Source: DTYU01 sp040757355
GTDB lineage: Bacteria > Bacillota > Desulfotomaculia > Desulfotomaculales > Ammonificaceae
Length of the DNA stretch: 45,807 bases
Direction: 5' to 3'
Assembly (NCBI GenBank): GCA_040757355.1
Contig: JBFLWY010000023.1
Location: forward strand, 1 to 45,807
The translations under genes and the position numbers were made by a program. Below are positions 8,158 through 15,139 of this stretch, piece after piece. The notes beneath the pieces were generated by a model that was not told the DNA's origin, did no database searches, and saw nothing but the letters and a program-made list of their open reading frames with translations. Position 1 is the first letter of the stretch. Each line of letters begins with the position of its first letter.

Positions 8158-9468
8158 ATGGCCACGGCAACCGGAGTACAAACGGCGGTGGAACGTCCCT
8201 GCCACGTCTGTCAGCTTTTCGGGGCTATATACCTTATTTACGGTATTAAGAGAGCAACGACGCTTGTACATGGGCCCCAGAGTTGCTGTGGTTACATGCG
8301 TTTCACGATCTCCCAGCACTTTACGGAATTACGAACGGGAAAACCCTTTTTTTACGAATGCACGGAGGTTTCCAGCGGCCGGCAGAAGTTCGTTGAAAAG
8401 GTTTGCCGCCTAATCAAGGATCATGACCTGCGTTTTATTTGTCTGATAAACACGTGCCTCAATGATTCTGGTGCCGAGATCATCAATAGCTGGCTTGAAG
8501 AGATGAAAGCAGGGTCGCAACAAGTCCCTGAAATAGTTTACATCAACGCACTCCATCCTTCAGGCAGCTATGCAACTGGATATGATGTCGCCTCCAAGGC
8601 GGTACTCGAACTTCTTGCGAAACCCGCCGGTGTGCGACACGGAAGGCTTAATATTATTCCTGGTATGATCAACCCGGGTGATCTTCAGGAAGTAAAACGC
8701 ATTTTGGCAGATATGGCTGTCCCATATACCATGTTGTACGATGGCTCGGAAAGATTGAGCGCCCGACCCGTGGAGTACGCAGTCGACCCGCCTGCAAATG
8801 CTACCTTTCCTGAAGAGCTTATCGATTCAGCAAATTCCATTGGAACGATTGCCCTCTGCAGGCATGCCGGAGGAGCAGGTGCCGATTACCTTAACCGGAA
8901 ATTCGGCATCCCGGCCGTTTACGGCCCTCTCCCCGTAGGATTGACCAGCACCGACCTTTTTCTTGACCGGATCAAAGGTCTTACCGGCGTCGGAATTTCC
9001 TCCGTGCAAGAACGCGAACGGAAAAGTCTTCTCGATGGGATGGCAGATTCCAAGCGTTACACAGCAGGGAAAAAGGTTGCGATAACCGGGGATCCCGATC
9101 TTGTCTCGTCGCTTACACGCTTTACCTGCGAATTAGGGATGGAACCAGCAGTGGTTATGAGTAATATGCCAAGTGAACCCTTCGTTCAGGAGATTGAAAC
9201 CATAGCAAAGGAGTACGGCAATTCTCCGGTCATCATTTCCGGCAGTGAATTGTCGGAGTTTAAACACGTTATCCATGAACGTGAAACCGATATTGTATTA
9301 GGCCCGTCATATTTGTCAGGCATCGCTAAAAGTGCCGGAGTGCCTTTACTGAGGATAGGTTTCCCCGTATATGACCGGTGCAGTTGCGACCGCTGGCCTG
9401 TATTAGGCTACCGCGGCGGCCTTCGGCTAATAGAACTTATCAGAAAAGTCGCCCAAGAGGTTGTCTAA
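8158..9468 (+). CDS. orphan nitrogenase component 1 (beta/NifK-NifN-like) protein
   Basis: 436 residues with GGGGG upstream of the ATG. The N-terminus matches the nitrogenase component 1 superfamily: PCHVCQLFGA (Cys15, Cys18), HGPQSCCGYMRFTISQHF (Cys43/44, compare NifK HGSQGCVAYFR...HF), TEVSSG near 70 and INTCLNDSG with Cys100, so P-cluster-type cysteines are retained. The C-terminus keeps CDRWPVLGYRGGLRL, like the YPTLGYKGGL end of NifK/N. At 436 residues it is shorter than NifK. No nifH, nifD or nifE/N partner lies within this window, so it may be an assembly/scaffold protein, a nitrogenase-like reductase subunit or a sensor. Its leader carries an ANTAR antitermination element, linking it to the nitrogen regulators that follow. 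Confidence 0.82.
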   Translation: MATATGVQTAVERPCHVCQLFGAIYLIYGIKRATTLVHGPQSCCGYMRFTISQHFTELRTGKPFFYECTEVSSGRQKFVEKVCRLIKDHDLRFICLINTCLNDSGAEIINSWLEEMKAGSQQVPEIVYINALHPSGSYATGYDVASKAVLELLAKPAGVRHGRLNIIPGMINPGDLQEVKRILADMAVPYTMLYDGSERLSARPVEYAVDPPANATFPEELIDSANSIGTIALCRHAGGAGADYLNRKFGIPAVYGPLPVGLTSTDLFLDRIKGLTGVGISSVQERERKSLLDGMADSKRYTAGKKVAITGDPDLVSSLTRFTCELGMEPAVVMSNMPSEPFVQEIETIAKEYGNSPVIISGSELSEFKHVIHERETDIVLGPSYLSGIAKSAGVPLLRIGFPVYDRCSCDRWPVLGYRGGLRLIELIRKVAQEVV

Positions 9469-9732
9469 ACGCAGATGCGCAGGAACGAGGCAGGCAATTC
9501 CACCCCTTACGGCGCCGTATCTGCGTAACCGGCACTTCCCAGCACTCAGAGGTGTGTTGGCGAATGGTCGGTGTAGCTGACCGGGTGAGTAAGATATGTA
9601 CAATAAGGTGGACTGCCAACTGAGTGCCGGGCGCCTTGGTGATAACACAGCAGCCCTAGTGGGACGGTGGTAGCAGCGAGGAACAACTGGTCATTTGTGA
9701 AGAAGGTCTTCTATTTTGCTTGTTCCAAGGTA
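9469..9732. other. intergenic stretch with one TIR element
   Basis: Apart from the short TIR element at 9538-9631, I see no ORF or RNA gene. No convincing terminator for the nitrogenase-like gene is visible. Confidence 0.4.
9538..9631. repeat. TIR element 1 (94 bp)
   Basis: Starts CCCAGCACTCAG and ends CTGAGTGCCGGG; the right arm differs from consensus by one base. The interior is unlike other copies except for length. No obvious target duplication. Confidence 0.7.
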
Positions 9733-9760
9733 TTGATTTTCAACATGTAGGGAGTATAAT
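9733..9760 (+). promoter_or_regulatory. promoter for ANTAR regulator 1
   Basis: TTGATT, 16-base spacer, perfect TATAAT. It is followed by a small hairpin with a T run (CACC...GGTG, 9801-9820) and then the ANTAR element at 9870. Confidence 0.6.
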
Positions 9761-9869
9761 ATAAACCACAATAGCACGAAGCCTTTGAGGAAATAGAAAG
9801 CACCACGGCGGTGTTTTTTGTTAGCGTACAGGTTTTTTTCTGAAGTGCCAAAGTTCATAAAGAAATGAA

Positions 9870-9940
9870 GGATACAGCGGTGTATCCTTTAAGTGGCAAC
9901 GGCGCCCTGTGCAAGTCTGATGAGCTGCGGGGCGTTTTTT
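9870..9940 (+). promoter_or_regulatory. ANTAR-target RNA element with terminator (regulator 1 leader)
   Basis: GGATAC/GTATCC closes hexaloop AGCGGT (A1, G4); GGC/GCC closes hexaloop AACGGC (A1, G4). The second 3' arm starts a terminator stem (GCCC...GGGGC) ending in six T. It stands in the leader of an ANTAR protein gene, so autoregulation is likely. Confidence 0.82.
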
Positions 9941-9961
9941 GTTCGTCTGGAGGCCTTCTCG

Positions 9962-10558
9962 GTGAGGGAACGAGTGATCGTTGCCGATGAGGACGTCAGT
10001 TGGCGAAAAAACATTGCCACCTGGCTCAGCACATTCGGTTATCACCTGGTGGGAGAAGTTGCAGAAGGAGCAGCCGCTCTAAATCTTATCCGTATGCGCC
10101 AGGTGGAACTGGCTATTGTTTCGGCGCATCTACCGGGTATAAACGGTCTGGAAATAGCTTCCATCGTTCACGAAGATAAGCTCGCCCCGGTCATTTTAGT
10201 CTGCTCCCGTTTCTGGGAGGAAACTTTAGAAAAGGCCAGACAGACACGGGTTTTTGGCTTACTCGTGAAGCCTTTTGACGAAACTGTATTAATTCCGGCG
10301 GTAACATTTGCACTAACTAACTACCGAGAGGTCGTCGCGCTTGAGCAGAAGGCCTGGGAGTTGAAAACAACTCTCGAAAACCGCAAAGCTATCGAAAGAG
10401 CCAAAGGGCTTCTTATGGAAAACCTCGGGATTTCAGAAAACGAGGCCTTCCGGCGCATCCAGAAGCTGAGCATGGATAAGCGCTTGCCCATGCGGGAGGT
10501 CGCGGATGCGATCATCCTCTCACACGGCGTTACCGGAAGGGTAAAGAAACAGAAATAA
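9962..10558 (+). CDS. ANTAR response regulator with a non-phosphorylatable receiver
   Basis: 198 residues from the GTG at 9962, chosen because GGAGG lies eight bases upstream; a longer frame would run back into the terminator of the leader. Residues 1-120 are a receiver fold (VIVADED acidic pocket, VKPF with the conserved Lys), but the phosphoacceptor position is Ser (AIVSAHLPG, where the family has D in MDIKMPG). A coiled-coil linker follows, then a good ANTAR domain: ERAKGLLMENLGISENEAFRRIQKLSMDKR..MREVADAII. It should bind the tandem hexaloop RNAs of this window and act as an antiterminator. The absent Asp implies control by ligand, partner or expression level rather than phosphorylation. 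Confidence 0.88.
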   Translation: MRERVIVADEDVSWRKNIATWLSTFGYHLVGEVAEGAAALNLIRMRQVELAIVSAHLPGINGLEIASIVHEDKLAPVILVCSRFWEETLEKARQTRVFGLLVKPFDETVLIPAVTFALTNYREVVALEQKAWELKTTLENRKAIERAKGLLMENLGISENEAFRRIQKLSMDKRLPMREVADAIILSHGVTGRVKKQK

Positions 10559-10603
10559 GAACAATTTGTAGCTATTTCAACCCGTCACCTAACACTTAAG
10601 GAA

Positions 10604-10792
10604 CTCGGCGAGAAATGATGCAGTGAAGGAAGTCCGGCGGAGACTAACTGGAGCGTACTGAATTCAGAGGTCGGAAGCCGGAAGTCGGAGGTCTGAAAAG
10701 GGGAAAAAGGAAATTCGCGTAGCGAATTCTACGAGGTTCTGATCTCTGACATCCTGCATCTGACTTCTGAAATGCGTTCTTTAACGCCGCGC
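10604..10792. repeat. REP-like long palindromic element, copy 1
   Basis: Left arm CTCGGCGAGAAATGATGCAGTG and right arm ...GAAATGCGTTCTTTAACGCCGCGC match the arms of the palindromes at 25364, 34404 and 40336. The interior contains short GGTCGGAAG-type repeats. Intergenic and without coding potential. Confidence 0.6.
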
Positions 10793-10830
10793 CCCCAGAG
10801 TGCCTGTATAGTTACAACAATTTAATAGTT

Positions 10831-10899
10831 GGTACAACGTCTGTACCTCTTCAAGAGGCAACGACGCCTATAGCATTATACTTGCTATAGGCGTTTTTT
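10831..10899 (+). promoter_or_regulatory. ANTAR-target RNA element with terminator (regulator 2 leader)
   Basis: First hairpin GGTAC/GTACC around AACGTC plus one extra base. Second hairpin AGGC/GCCT closes hexaloop AACGAC (A1, G4). The GCCT arm is shared with a perfect terminator, GCCTATAGCA/TGCTATAGGC, followed by six T. Confidence 0.8.
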
Positions 10900-10928
10900 G
10901 CATTTGAGAGATCCTTATCATCCTCTGT

Positions 10929-10966
10929 CTCCTTACAGGGGGAACCCCTGTAAGGAGAATTTTTTT
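10929..10966 (+). terminator. strong second terminator in the regulator 2 leader
   Basis: Perfect 13-bp stem CTCCTTACAGGGG/CCCCTGTAAGGAG with a GAA loop, then AATTTTTTT. It lies between the ANTAR element and the regulator 2 start, so read-through would need a second release or an internal promoter. Confidence 0.75.
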
Positions 10967-10996
10967 ATGTTAAAATACAATACGGGAAGGTAGTGA

Positions 10997-11578
10997 GTGC
11001 CAGTGGACGGTTACCGTATCCTTCTTGCGGTCGCGGAGCAACCAGACCGCAACCATTTGCGGGACATTCTCTCAAGGTTGGGACATAACGTCATAGCAAC
11101 AACATCAGAAGCCCGCTCGGCCCTGCGCCTTGCCTTCGAAGTTCATCCGGACGGAATGATTATTGATCCTTCCATTCCCGATTGCGGTGGGTCCGGTGCG
11201 CTGCAAATACTGGAAGAACACCGTCTAACAGCGGTAATATTATATTCACGGAATGAGGAAAAGATTGTCGAACAGGCAAAAAAGGGGTGGGTTATGGCTT
11301 ATATTTTACCACCCCTGGAAGAAGCCAACGTTATTACGGCGATAGAGGTTGCGGTAGCAAATTTCCAACGGCTTTCTGCACTTGAGCACAAAACCATCAA
11401 GTTGCAGAAAAACCTCGCTGAGAGACGACTGGTGGAACAGGCAAGAAGCTTGCTTGCCGAAAAGAAAGGGCTTAGCGAGCGAGAAGCGTATCATTACCTG
11501 AGACATTTAAGCATGAACCGGAGACAGCCCATGGCAAGGGTTGCTAAGGAGATAATAGCATCCTTAAATAAAATCTGA
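10997..11578 (+). CDS. ANTAR response regulator 2 with atypical receiver
   Basis: 193 residues from a GTG, GGAAGG six bases upstream. The receiver (about 1-120) keeps an Asp at the acceptor position (IIDPSIPD), but the acidic pocket reads VAEQ and the conserved Lys is Pro (ILPPLEE), so normal phosphorylation is doubtful. The C-terminal ANTAR domain is intact: VEQARSLLAEKKGLSEREAYHYLRHLSMNRR..MARVAKEII. It is a paralog of the regulator 440 bases upstream, in a different state of receiver decay. Both precede the glutamine-synthetase-like gene, whose leader has the matching RNA signal. The pair may form a heterodimeric antiterminator; that is inference. Confidence 0.87.
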   Translation: MPVDGYRILLAVAEQPDRNHLRDILSRLGHNVIATTSEARSALRLAFEVHPDGMIIDPSIPDCGGSGALQILEEHRLTAVILYSRNEEKIVEQAKKGWVMAYILPPLEEANVITAIEVAVANFQRLSALEHKTIKLQKNLAERRLVEQARSLLAEKKGLSEREAYHYLRHLSMNRRQPMARVAKEIIASLNKI

Positions 11579-11628
11579 TGTCGCAGTAATAAGGAATAAT
11601 ATATAGTGAAAGTTTTTTCCGTTTAGGG

Positions 11629-11656
11629 TTGATTTTACAAGTTTTTGTTTTATAAT
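11629..11656 (+). promoter_or_regulatory. promoter for the glutamine-synthetase-like gene
   Basis: TTGATT, 16-base spacer, TATAAT, about 45 bases before the ANTAR-type hairpin. Same -35, spacing and -10 as the regulator 1 promoter. Confidence 0.65.
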
Positions 11657-11673
11657 ATTGCACAAGCATCAAC

Positions 11674-11763
11674 ACTGGTTTACGAAGAGTATAAGTGATC
11701 GGGGCAACGCAGTCCCCTCCGGGTTGTAGCTTAAATTTCTACAACCTGTGTGGGGATTTTTTT
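11674..11763 (+). promoter_or_regulatory. ANTAR-target RNA element with terminator (glnA-like leader)
   Basis: The second hairpin is clear: GGGGC/G(T)CCCC closing the hexaloop AACGCA (A1, G4) with one bulged T. Its CCCC arm enters a terminator (GGTTGTAG/CTACAACC inside CCCC/GGGG) ending in seven T. The first hairpin (11674-11698, CACT...AGTG) is degenerate and its loop does not obviously fit. Confidence 0.65.
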
Positions 11764-11784
11764 GTTGACTGAGAGGTGGAGAGC

Positions 11785-13077
11785 GTGTATACGATTGCCG
11801 ATATTCGCAAATTGGTCGAAGAACAACACGTTCGGTTTCTTCGGCTGCAGTTTACAGACATCTTCGGACGTGTTAAAAATATAGCCGTACCCATTACCGA
11901 ACTGGAAAGGGTACTGGATAACCAGGTGACAGTCGATGGTGCTGTCTTCACCGGCGTACCCGGAATGCAAGAAAGGGTTTTTCTGCACCCTGACTATTCC
12001 ACCTTCATACTGTTCCCCTGGCGCCCCCGCGACGGCGCTGTTGCGAGGCTTGTTTGCAACGGATATACAAAAACGGGTGAACGCTTTTCCGGCTGTTCCC
12101 GCGGAGTATTGGAAGAAGTGTTGGAAAAGGCTCACCCGGAATATCGCCTTTCCATAGGGGTAGCCCTGGACTTTTTTCTTTTTCACGTAAACGAACGAGG
12201 CAAACCGGTTCTTGTCCCGCAAGACTATGCCGGCCTGTGCGACCTCTCGCCTCTAGATCTTGGCGAAAACGCCCGTCGTGATTTGGTGAATACCTTAGAT
12301 GAAATGGGAATAGATGTAGTGTTGTCCCACCACGGTGAAGACCCGGGGAAAAACCGGATCTGCCTCAAAACAGGCGCATTACCGGCAATCGCCGACAAGA
12401 TCATTACTACCAAGTTTGTCATCCGAGCAGTCGCTCAGCGTCACGGTCTTTACGCATCGTTCATTCCCAAGCCTTTTAAGGAATATCCCGGTGCAGGCAT
12501 GTCACTCTTGCTTATCCTCATGGAAGAAGGCAAAAACCTGTTCAAGAGCAATGGAGATGCGTGGGGATTGAGTAAGGTGGGATATGGCTTTGCCGCAGGA
12601 CTTGTAAAACACGCCGGGGGTCTTACTGCTCTATCATGCCCCTCGGTAATATCATATAAAAGACTTGTTTCGGGCAAGGATCCAGTGCTAACCGGTCTAT
12701 CGCCCAACACCCGGACAGCTATGCTAAACACGGCACTGGTCGGCAATGAACCAGCCCTGGAATACTGGATCCCGGATGCCATGAGCAATCCTTACTTGCT
12801 TCTGTCCGCCATTCTCTCTACCGGAATAAGAGGCGTTTCGGAGGCGGCAGACCTGCCGGTAATAACGAAGGACGGCCTCCCGGCAGAAGATTCGACCGGC
12901 TGCAGGAGTCTCCCCAAGAACCTCGGCGCTGCAATCGAGGCATTAAAAGCCGACGCCGTGCTCCAGAGTATCATGGGAGACCTAATTCATGGCCTGTATG
13001 TACAGGAAAAAGAAAAGGAGTGGAACGAATTTTTGGAAGAGATCCATCCTTGGGAAATTGAACGTTACCTGCCTTAG
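11785..13077 (+). CDS. glutamine-synthetase-like protein lacking most catalytic residues
   Basis: 430 residues from the GTG at 11785 (AGAGG eight bases upstream; the GTG at 11776 is an alternative). The frame of type I glutamine synthetase is plain: RLQFTDIFGRVKN, ILFPW, DLGENARRDLV, TLDEMGIDV, RHGLYASFIPKP, SYKRLV, NPYLLL. The ligands are not. GPEPEFFLF reads GVALDFFLF (E129 to Ala, E131 to Asp); HHE..PGQHEI reads HHGEDPGKNRI (E212 to Gly, E220 to Arg); GSGMH reads GAGMS (H269 to Ser); RIEVRFPD reads ALEYWIPD (R359 to Trp). Metal, ammonium and glutamate binding should be impaired, so this is likely a regulatory pseudoenzyme or acts on another substrate. It stands under ANTAR control and ahead of two glutamate-synthase-like genes. 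Confidence 0.85.
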   Translation: MYTIADIRKLVEEQHVRFLRLQFTDIFGRVKNIAVPITELERVLDNQVTVDGAVFTGVPGMQERVFLHPDYSTFILFPWRPRDGAVARLVCNGYTKTGERFSGCSRGVLEEVLEKAHPEYRLSIGVALDFFLFHVNERGKPVLVPQDYAGLCDLSPLDLGENARRDLVNTLDEMGIDVVLSHHGEDPGKNRICLKTGALPAIADKIITTKFVIRAVAQRHGLYASFIPKPFKEYPGAGMSLLLILMEEGKNLFKSNGDAWGLSKVGYGFAAGLVKHAGGLTALSCPSVISYKRLVSGKDPVLTGLSPNTRTAMLNTALVGNEPALEYWIPDAMSNPYLLLSAILSTGIRGVSEAADLPVITKDGLPAEDSTGCRSLPKNLGAAIEALKADAVLQSIMGDLIHGLYVQEKEKEWNEFLEEIHPWEIERYLP

Positions 13078-13276
13078 CAATAGGGCCGGTAATCTCGGTG
13101 CTCGACCGACCGGAACATCGTATAATTTTATCGGGCCTCGGGCAAAGAGTTTTAATTGTCCCAAAAATCTAAGATAAAGCGAGGTGGGTTTCCGCGAAGC
13201 AACCAAAAAGCGTTCAACTAGTAGATGATATACTATAATGCTACTTATTTCTATTTTCATGCCTTGGAGGATGATA

Positions 13277-14851
13277 ATGATGTTCAGTCTTGGAATAAAC
13301 GCATCCGCAGCTACACTTACCAAGTTACGTACCCAGACCCAGAGTTCAACCAGCGGAATGTGTGTCACCTGCCTCGACGGCTGTCCGGGTCTTTGCGAAG
13401 TGGGACGATCGGCAATCCGCGGAAAAGAAGTGCTTTACCCGCAGCCCTTTGGGAAAACCACTTCCGCCTCCCAGAAAAAATACCCTGTGGATTACTCGCA
13501 TTTTAGTATCATGGGAACCGCGGTAGGCGCACACGGTGTGGACCCCGACCCGGATAAGGCAATCTTCCCGGTGGTCGATCTCCGCAGCGCCGTGGGGGCC
13601 GATGAAAGCCTCAACCTGCAGTTGCCCTTTGTCATTGCGGCAATGGGTTCTACCAATGTAGCGGCCAACAACTGGGATCACCTGGCCGCCGGAGCAGCGA
13701 TCTCCGGGTGCGGGATAGTCATCGGTGAAAATGTATGTGCCATGGACCCAAAAGCAGAAATCAAGAACGGTAGAATTGTAAAATCGCCCGCCATGGAAGA
13801 GCGGATTAAGGCGTTTACCGAGTGGGCCGGGGACGATGGGTTTATAGCTGTTCAGGCCAACGTAGAGGATACCCGCCTGGGCGTCCAGGAGTGGGTAATT
13901 GAAAAGTACGGCATCAATGCGGTAGAGCTAAAGTGGGGTCAGGGCGCAAAGGACATCGGCGGCGAGGTGAAACTTAACACCTTGAAACGGGCGTTGCAGC
14001 TCAAAAGTCGCGGCTACATAGTCTTGCCCGACCCCGAAGACCCCGCCGTCCAAGCAGCTTTTGAAGCCGGTGCATTCAGGGAGTTCGAGCGCCATTCCCG
14101 GGTCGGCATGGTTGACTACGATTCCTTTATGGAGCGCGTCGAGGAACTGCGCAAAGCCGGTGCTAAGTATATCTTCCTGAAAACGGGGGCATACCGCCCG
14201 GCAGATCTGGCACGGGCGGTCAAGTACGCTTCGGACGCAAAACTCGACCTGCTGACGGTTGACGGGGCCGGCGGCGGCACCGGGATGAGCCCATGGAGGA
14301 TGATGAACGAATGGGGTGTGCCTTCACTGCACCTGCAGGCCCTTCTGGTTAATTACATGGACACCCTGAAAAAGAAGGAGAAATACCTGCCGCCTGTAGC
14401 AATGGCCGGCGGTTTTAGCCTTGAAGACCACATCTTCAAAGTGATCGCAATCGGCGCGCCTTACATTAAAGCAGTCGGAATGGCAAGGGCCCCGCTGGCG
14501 GCGGCAATGGTTGGGAAAACGGTAGGTGAAGCGATGCGCGAAGGCAAAGTCCCAAGCGAATACCAGCGTTACGGCGACACCGTCGAACAAGTATTCATCG
14601 GGGCCAGCGAGTTAAAAGAGATATTGGGCGACGACTACAAGCGCCTGCCTGTTGGCGCCATTGGTGTATACACATACTTCCAGCGTCTTGCCCAGGGCAT
14701 GAGGCAGCTCATGTGCGGCGCCCGGAAGTTCAGAATAGACCTCATTGACCGCGATGACGTAGCGGCACTAACCCGGGAAGCAGCAGAACTAACCGGTATC
14801 AGGTACATAACGGACGTCGATGCGGAAGAGGTAGAAAAGATTCTCGGCTGA
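13277..14851 (+). CDS. FMN-binding glutamate-synthase-like protein, copy 1
   Basis: 524 residues from an ATG with GGAGG six bases upstream (ATG at 13280 also possible). Belongs to the GltB domain-2/archaeal-type GltS family: VELKWGQGAKDIGG and LTVDGAGGGTGMSPWRMMNEWG are the FMN/2-oxoglutarate barrel motifs. It has neither the PurF-type amidotransferase domain nor the CX5CPXG 3Fe-4S motif of ordinary GltB. Instead an N-terminal CX2CX3CX3C motif (Cys29, 32, 36, 40) could hold an Fe-S cluster. A weak promoter (TTCAAC, 15, TATAAT at 13213-13239) may exist, otherwise it reads through from the glutamine-synthetase-like gene. No gltD is present; electrons could come from the ferredoxin and Nuo-like genes downstream. 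Confidence 0.85.
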   Translation: MMFSLGINASAATLTKLRTQTQSSTSGMCVTCLDGCPGLCEVGRSAIRGKEVLYPQPFGKTTSASQKKYPVDYSHFSIMGTAVGAHGVDPDPDKAIFPVVDLRSAVGADESLNLQLPFVIAAMGSTNVAANNWDHLAAGAAISGCGIVIGENVCAMDPKAEIKNGRIVKSPAMEERIKAFTEWAGDDGFIAVQANVEDTRLGVQEWVIEKYGINAVELKWGQGAKDIGGEVKLNTLKRALQLKSRGYIVLPDPEDPAVQAAFEAGAFREFERHSRVGMVDYDSFMERVEELRKAGAKYIFLKTGAYRPADLARAVKYASDAKLDLLTVDGAGGGTGMSPWRMMNEWGVPSLHLQALLVNYMDTLKKKEKYLPPVAMAGGFSLEDHIFKVIAIGAPYIKAVGMARAPLAAAMVGKTVGEAMREGKVPSEYQRYGDTVEQVFIGASELKEILGDDYKRLPVGAIGVYTYFQRLAQGMRQLMCGARKFRIDLIDRDDVAALTREAAELTGIRYITDVDAEEVEKILG

Positions 14852-14901
14852 TGGACAAATCCAGAATGTGTTCTTAGGCTCTTGAACGGTCTCCATAGAT
14901 G

Positions 14902-14972
14902 GGGTACAACGACGTACCCTAAAGCGAGAGGCAATGACGCCCCTGACAGCTTAGCTGCTGCAGGGGTTTTTT
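14902..14972 (+). promoter_or_regulatory. ANTAR-target RNA element with terminator (between the two gltB-like genes)
   Basis: Textbook form. GGGTAC/GTACCC closes hexaloop AACGAC (A1, G4); GGC/GCC closes hexaloop AATGAC (A1, G4). The GCCCC arm runs into a terminator CCCCTG/CAGGGG followed by six T. It controls read-through into copy 2 and the genes after it. Confidence 0.85.
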
Positions 14973-15139
14973 GTCTTTAATTAAGGTTCCGGACTTCTTT
15001 CAATATGACTGGGGGTGAGCCATAGTTTACTATCTCTTTTTACCTGAGAAGTTGCCAAACCAGTGAGGTGAAATTTCAAAGGAGAACAATGGCGGCCACG
15101 TGATGCTGCCACAAAATTAAACAAGGAGGTTTCTCAAGG

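Noticed and set aside
8055..8249. ORF overlapping the start of the nitrogenase-like gene
   Set aside because: No ribosome site and no recognisable similarity; the frame is crossed by the well-supported gene at 8158.
15000..15139. Possible riboswitch before gltB-like copy 2
   Set aside because: The stretch contains some pairing potential but none of the known conserved cores; the ANTAR element just upstream already explains control.
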